Assembly (NCBI GenBank): GCA_016709305.1
Contig: JADJNA010000025.1
Location: 1 to 54,374 of the forward strand
Direction of reading: 5' to 3'
Length of the DNA stretch: 54,374 nt
Source: Candidatus Villigracilis saccharophilus
GTDB lineage: Bacteria; Chloroflexota; Anaerolineae; Anaerolineales; Villigracilaceae
Below the pieces are notes generated by a model. The model searched no databases, had not been told where the DNA came from, and saw nothing but the letters and a program-made list of their open reading frames with translations. Position 1 is the first letter of the stretch. Each line of letters starts with the position of its first letter. Of the stretch, positions 48,963 through 54,374 are shown one piece after another. The position numbers and the translations under genes were made by a program.

Positions 48963-50106
48963 ATGGATCACAATCAGCAAACAGATGCTTTCGATAGCTT
49001 ATCAAGCCTGAACAGGAAAATTCAGTGTTGCTGGTAGCTACTCGTTTGACAATCAGGGGTGATATGAATGTAATCCTGGATATTGCGAGCTATTTGAATA
49101 GTCACCCGCATTTTGAGGTGCATTTGGCTGCAGGTCCTGTTCCTGCTCAGGAGAGTTGACTTGACTTATCAGGCAAACGAGCGAGGAGTTCCCTTGGTAA
49201 TAATTCCGTGTGGTGACTTATATAAGTCCATGGCATATCTTGCGTTCCGGCGCAGAACTTTATACCCGACGACAGGAAAGTACCGGTACTGATTCATACG
49301 AACAACGCTACTCGAGAACAGCTGGACGATTTACAGCGGGACTCAACACAAGTTCCAGTGATCCATCCACCATGTGCATGGTCGGGATTACAGAATGTTA
49401 TGTCGAAAATTACGCAGTTATTATACGTTGGTTCAGGAGAGTTTGTGGCATTTCTAACCGTCTGGTTGCCGTATCCGAGCCAAACATAGAAAAGGGACTT
49501 GCCATAAAATATGCAAAGGTCGTTACTTTGATCTTAACGGAAGTAATAGAAAATTTTCAGCAGCAAGTTGATCGACGGGCGGTTTGCTTGGAATTGGGTT
49601 GGATCCGGAATGCAGATTATTGGCCAGATTGGAAAGCTCTTGTTAAACAAAAAACCCCGTTGGATTTTATTCGGACGCGGCAATGGTGGTGAAAAATATC
49701 CCAAAGTTCAATTTGTCGCTCGCGGGCGATAAGTTCTGCGCCCTGAATGGCGAAACTTGATCAAAGGCTTAACCTTGTCGGAAATTTTCCTGTTAGGTTA
49801 TAGAAATGACATTAACAAAATTTTATCAAATCCTTGTATTATTGCGTTGAGTTCTTTGTGAGGAAGGTTTGCCCGTTGTGTTTCAGAGTCATAGCAGTTG
49901 CAGGCAAGCTGATCAGCATGGCGAATGATGTTGATGGCGCTCGAGATGTGATTACCATTGGGAAAACAGGTTATTTAGTGACTCCTACATCAACCGCAGG
50001 AAATGGCTTGATCGAATTTAACTTACTCAACGATGAAAACTATGTGATCAGATGGGCGTTGCTGCAAAGCGATATGCCAGCAGTATTCCAGCGAAGGCAT
50101 GATTAA
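48963..50106 (+). pseudogene. glycosyltransferase family 4, interrupted
   Basis: GT-B fold sugar transferase read in fragments. The N-terminal half reads VLLVATRLTIRGDMNVILD and YLNSHPHFEVHLAAGPVP. The donor-binding C-terminal part reads across frames SLWEGLPVVFQ, then VAGK and ANDVDGARDVITIGKTGYLV. Both insertions and deletions are present, as is a stop after GLQNVMSK-like sequence. The ATG at 48963 is tentative. It would add one sugar to the lipid-linked repeat unit. Confidence 0.68.
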
Positions 50107-50306
50107 AAAATTGAATCTCTTTATTTAGAACTATTGAAAGAAATATTACGGTGGAAATTTAAGCCAAGCTTAACTTACGCCGTAAGGAATCTTATGGTAC
50201 GGTTCAGATTGGCTTTTGATCATCTTCCCTACTAACGAGCCACAGAAAATTATGAGGTAAAGAAAATATGATGTTTATCAGGATATTGTTCACCAATGCA
50301 ATAGAT

Positions 50307-51177
50307 ATGACGGCTGGTCCGCTAAGTGGACATCCATTGTGTGCATTTACTGTGTGATGTTGAAGATTGGTATCAATCTAGCGTTGATTTTGACGCACCT
50401 ATCACAGAACGGGTTGTAAGAAATACAGAAAGAATATTGGCAATTCTTGATCGCCGTATTGTCAAAGGAACATTCTTTTTGTGCAAGGGGCGCGTTGCGG
50501 AAACATTTCCACATTTAGTCACAACAGCTTGTCGCGAGGGTCATGAAATACAACCCAACGGTTACAGTCACCGTCCCCTAAATAAAATGGATAGGAAAGA
50601 GTTACAGATTGAATTGGAATTGGCGCGAAAACCGTTGAGGATGCTTGTGGTGCAGGAGTAACTGCATTTCGGGCTCCTGACCACAATGGATCGTGAAAAT
50701 ATACGGGCGCTGGAAATATTGGGGTTGGAAACAGGTTTCGAAAGTTGATTCATCAATTTTTCCAATGAGAACTCATCGCTATGGTATCTCGGGGTATCCC
50801 ACAGTCCCACACTGGGTTCACTCGCCGAGTGGCACAAGCATTATGGAGGTTCCTGTTGCAATATGGGCATCAGGCAAAATTCCGAATTCCAGTGGAGGGT
50901 GGGGCTATTTTCGCCTTATCCCGGCTCGTCCTCGAGCGGTTTTTTGCAGTCAATAATGACCAGGCAGCCTGTAATTTTGTATTGCCATCCTTACGAGTTT
51001 AACGCCTACGATTTGGATGAATACCATCGAATGAAAGTATCAAAAGCTTTCCTGTTCACTCAGGGACTTGGAAGAACATCCAGGAACGAAAATATACAAT
51101 CTTTTCCAAAGGTTACCCTTTTGACGTTTTGATCAAGTATTGGAGACCTGGAGGGATCAAAATGAAATTTGCATTTC
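50307..51177 (+). pseudogene. polysaccharide deacetylase with DUF3473-type tail, interrupted
   Basis: NodB-homology deacetylase. The start region reads MTAGPLSGHPLCAFT, then VEDWYQSSVDFDAPITERVV after one lost base near 50357. KGTFFLCKGRVAETFPHLV is followed by GHEIQPNGYSHRPL, where family members usually have HGYSH; the first metal His is Asn here. The C-terminal part reads GYPTVPHWVHSPSGT, IMEVPVA and YCHPYEFN as in XrtA/PEP-CTERM-system deacetylases. Four or more breaks. Its end overlaps the formyltransferase start. Confidence 0.75.
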
Positions 51178-51914
51178 TCACCGACAATCCGATCCACCTG
51201 CCTGCTCTTTATGAGAGCGTGTAGGTAAATATGGCCGAGAGACACTGACAGTCTGTGTCGTTCCACCGCTCTACAAAAACCAAACCACCATACAGGCAGC
51301 ACTTCGCTATTATCGAACCTTTGGCGATGGCTACTTAGGACTAGTGCTCAGGCTGGTCTGGCGAAGGTGCGCGGGCAACCATCGCTTCTGTTTGTAAAAG
51401 TATGGGGTGGTGTGTGAATTAGTGCCAGATGTCAATGCTGAAAATTTCAGGCAGCACCTCCGTGAGGCTGGCACTGACTTGTTAATCTCTGTCAGCTGTC
51501 CACAAATATTTAAGAAACCATTAATTGAACTACCTCAATTAGGATGTTTGAACATTCATGGCGCAATTTTGCCTCACTACCGAGAGTCTTCCATGCTTCT
51601 GGATGCTCGCAAATCAAGAGAAAATGCGGGTGTGTAATTTACTACGTCAATGAAAAGATTGATGCGGGTGAACTGTGTGGCCAACGGATTTCGAAGTTTT
51701 ACCCGCTGAATCTCCAGATAGTTTTATTGCTCGCTCGAAAGCCCTTGCAGCAGAGCCGTTAATTGAGGTCCTTGGGAAAATTGAAAATGGAACACTACAC
51801 GTACCCCGGTTAAATCCTGGCTGAAGGATCTTATTATTCCCGGCCTGATAAGAAGCCGTGAGGCGTTTTCGAGTCAGCGGTCACAGTTTGTGGCAAATGA
51901 TTTGGCATGGATGA
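51162..51914 (+). pseudogene. formyltransferase-like protein, interrupted
   Basis: Starts MKFAFLTDNPIHLPALYE. The centre reads GTDLLISVSCPQIFKKPLIE, then LGCLNIHGAILPHYRG with the His and the NIHG/LPxYRG motif of methionyl-tRNA/ArnA-type formyltransferases. ITYYVNEKIDAGELCGQ-like sequence follows. Five or so breaks. In a polysaccharide locus the enzyme would formylate an amino-sugar nucleotide rather than tRNA (inference from context). Confidence 0.68.
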
Positions 51915-51992
51915 TCTTTTGCGCCTTGGGTATTGGTTTTTTTTGATTTTCTAATGCGAAAACAGTAGTTGTAAACGGATGAAAGGAATAAC

Positions 51993-53030
51993 ATGGAACT
52001 CCAAAATTATCTGCAGATCTCCGATCCGTCGATTCGGCTTTCCTATTGTATCCGTACGTTCTTGGGACAGGTATTGGTTATATAGCCAGTTGGCTTGAAC
52101 AGCCAATCTAACAGGTAAGCACCAAAATTTTAGTCGTAAAGATTATCGGATCAGAACTCGCAGTTCGCAGCCATGAATAATCAGCAGATTATTGATGCAA
52201 TGTTCAATTAGACATCAACAAGGGTCGATTGATGAAGCCTCACGACGGCTAAAATTTGAGATTAATTTGAAAGAATTTGACTCGGTCCAACAGGTGCGGT
52301 CAACCAATGTGATTGAAATCATAATGGACGATAGTGATCCTCAACGAGCTGCGGCAATTGCAAATACGCTTGGTCGAGGTTTCTGATCGATCAAAATACA
52401 CAAGCAAGAGGTTATGCTTCACCGAAGAAAATCTAAAGAAGAATATTGCTCTGGTTGAAAGCCAATTTCCACCCTTCAAACACAATGTTTAATCAGATTT
52501 CTGACAGAAAGACCCAAAGTCAATTGAACGCAAGTAAACGGCCAGATTGACAACCTGCAGGATGAGATTTCCAAAATTACGACAGAGATCGGACCGCTTG
52601 CTTCTTATATACTATCAATGCTGAGCAAAGAAGCCAGCTTGGCGAAAAAGAGGGCTCAACTGACGCAATTACAGTCCCTGCTTGCTCAATATCAGCAAAT
52701 TCGTATTAGTTTCGAGTATGTGTTGAAACCCGCTTTGAATTCAAGTGACTTGGGAGGCGATTTACGTCTTCAACTATTACAATCAACGCGGGTGGCTATC
52801 AGAAAATATATCTGAATCTGTTGGATAACCTGGAACCGTTCAACTTGCACACTTACGCAACACTCCGACGATTGATCAAATAGAAAAAGGCGACGCCGTC
52901 GACTAATCCCATTCGTCCCTCGACCTCTAATTATATATACTATGTTGGGAGGCATCATCGGCCTGATGCTGAATTGGTATTATTTTATCATTCGGAATAT
53001 CTGGGTGATCTTTGAAAACATTCTAAGATG
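51993..53030 (+). pseudogene. Wzz/GumC-like chain-length determinant, heavily interrupted
   Basis: AAAGGAATAAC precedes the ATG. The start MELQNYLQI and a first membrane segment (GTGIGYIASWLEQPI) fit Wzz-type proteins, followed by strongly helical fragments such as LSKEASLAKKRAQLTQLQSLL. A second membrane segment (YTMLGGIIGLML) near 52935-52975 closes the usual layout. Stops are frequent in every frame. Controls polymer length in known systems. Confidence 0.6.
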
Positions 53031-53374
53031 TTCTAGAGGCGCCGCATTCTCGTCCTGGCAATATTTTTCGTATCAAACTTGTATCTAAGCCAAGGACGGT
53101 TTACCTGTTGCAAAACTAAAGCGCTACCAACACTATTTCGTGTCTGGAAAGCGTCGGAATTGTATCAACGCTTTAGAAAGAACTACCAATACAAGGGCGG
53201 TGGGAAGATCTCGACACGGCTGTCACTCAGGTCAAACGCGAAATTTTATGAGCAATTCATTTCTAATGCTAAGGAAGGATCTATGAGCAGTTCACAAACA
53301 TACTTCAAGACTTCAAAAAATTAGCACAAGCGCCAGGTTCCAGCATTGTCCAGTTCATTCAAAAATTTGGATAA
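53031..53374 (+). pseudogene. unidentified coding remnant
   Basis: Across frames the stretch reads LDTAVTQVKREI, YEQFTNILQDFKKLAQAPG and SIVQFIQKFG, which is coding-like and helical but belongs to no family I recognise. It may be the end of the Wzz-like gene or a separate small gene between it and the sugar transferase. Confidence 0.35.
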
Positions 53375-54374
53375 ATCTGATTAAACGTTCATTCAACATC
53401 ATTATGTCCTTGATTGGAATTCTTTGCTTTCTGGTTTTCCCTCTATGTTGCTGCGTTGATTAAACAAGAATCCTCCTGGTCCGATTTTTTTATGGGGCCA
53501 CGCATGGGGTGAATAGGAAACAGAAACCGTTCAAAATTACTAAAAATTTCGTACCATGTACGAAGACCAGCGCAGCTACAATGGTCCAAGTGTCACTGCA
53601 CAAGGAGATGATCGTATAACCCCGATCGGTCACTGGCTGCGTGATAAAAATCAACGAACTACCCCAACTGTGGAATGTGCTAATTGGTGAAATGAGCCTT
53701 CGTGGAACCGCGTCCCGAGGATGTGAAAATTGCTGAAACCTAGCTCATTGACGCAGCAGAAGAAATTCTCTCCGTCAGACCTGGTGTTACCAGCCCGCCA
53801 GCATCCTATACCGACGAAGAGAAGATACTTTCAAGCACGGATCTAATGGGTGATTATTTTCACAAATATTCTGCCTGATAAGATGCGGCTTGATCGTTTT
53901 ACGTTCGGTACCACTCGTTTTTCCCGGACATCGATGTTATTTTTGGACGCTGGCCATCCTTGTCCCGCGCATCGTGAAGGCCCGAATTCCTGAAGGTTAT
54001 TTTTTTGCTGGGCCATTTACCGTTCTAGTCGGCGTCATTTGAGCTGGTTCGCACTCCGATTTAAGTACAACACTGATTGTAGTAGCGGTAACCAGCATTT
54101 TATGGCGCATAAGTGCGCCTTTGAATTGGGGAACTACGCCCTCATTGAACTAGGAACCTTACTGGTGGTTCTATTTAGCGGCGTAAACTCTGTTTTTGGA
54201 GCCAACAAGATAAAAGTCTGGTCCAGGCCCAATTCAATGATGCAATTGGATTAGTGTTCTCTTGCATTTTGCCACTTTGACAATTCTAGTTCTTGTTTGT
54301 TTGCAGGCGCGCTATAACTGGTTGCCTTACCCGCAGCTCCCGCCAATGATGGTGTTGACCATGGGCCTATTGGC
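53375..54374 (+). pseudogene. bacterial sugar transferase with following membrane region, interrupted, runs off the window
   Basis: Initiating polyprenyl-phosphate sugar-1-phosphate transferase. Pieces: LIKRSFNIIMSLIGILCFLV, FYGAT, MYEDQRSYNGPSV, DDRITPIGHWLRD, INELPQLWNVLIGEMSL, then ILSVRPGVTSPASILY. After about 54000 the sequence becomes a run of hydrophobic segments (TLIVVAVTSILW, LGTLLVVLFSG, LATLTILVLVCLQ), possibly a C-terminal membrane domain or the start of another membrane gene. Many breaks. Confidence 0.65.

Overview
The window looks like a chromosomal segment of a mid-GC Chloroflexota, most likely class Anaerolineae. This is an inference from three things: Thr/Pro-rich linkers in a secreted protein, short palindromic intergenic repeats, and the gene mix (tandem PPK2, CheB-CheR-PAS fusion, anaerobic sulfatase maturase, LemA/TPM pair). 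No rRNA, tRNA, CRISPR array or insertion sequence was seen.

Layout. (1) 0.2-2.4 kb, minus strand: padR-like regulator, modA, modB for molybdate uptake, with a shared TACTC-N7-GAGTA operator before padR and modA. (2) 2.7-4.2 kb, plus strand: two overlapping single-domain polyphosphate kinase 2 genes, ending at a strong terminator. (3) 4.4-16.1 kb, minus strand: a catabolic operon of AraC-type regulator, GPH sugar symporter, two Cys-type sulfatases without signal peptides, alkyl-DHAP-synthase-like FAD oxidase, FGGY kinase, anaerobic sulfatase maturase and GlpD. It reads as import, cytoplasmic desulfation, oxidation/phosphorylation and entry at dihydroxyacetone phosphate. (4) 16.3-23.2 kb: an aldolase remnant, a multi-PAS histidine kinase, a PAS-only paralogue of its N-terminus and a CheB-CheR-PAS protein. 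(5) 23.4-29.2 kb: phosphofructokinase, two PAP2 phosphatases, a P-type Ca2+-like ATPase and a histidine phosphatase. (6) 29.2-38.3 kb: small or stress-type envelope genes (two identical 52-aa membrane peptides, dodecin, DUF3597, a zinc metallopeptidase, an ABC-2 exporter, LemA, TPM protein, lipid kinase). Five of these transcription units carry the same 64-nt upstream element with fixed spacing, CCAAGTGG-N22-GATGGATG-N20-TATGAT. I think this is the most novel signal here. (7) 39-54.4 kb, plus strand: an exopolysaccharide locus led by a response regulator, a small HTH protein, a NusG-like antiterminator and a secreted beta-helix protein, followed by Wzx, Wzy, two P-loop kinases, GT4, polysaccharide deacetylase, formyltransferase, Wzz and a sugar transferase.

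Quality note. Many conserved genes are broken by single-base indels, and the density rises steeply after 43.8 kb. Housekeeping-type genes are affected too, often at short homopolymers, so uncorrected long-read or low-coverage sequence is a likely cause. True decay of the polysaccharide locus cannot be excluded from sequence alone. Spans of broken genes below were rebuilt by reading across frames and their breakpoints are approximate.
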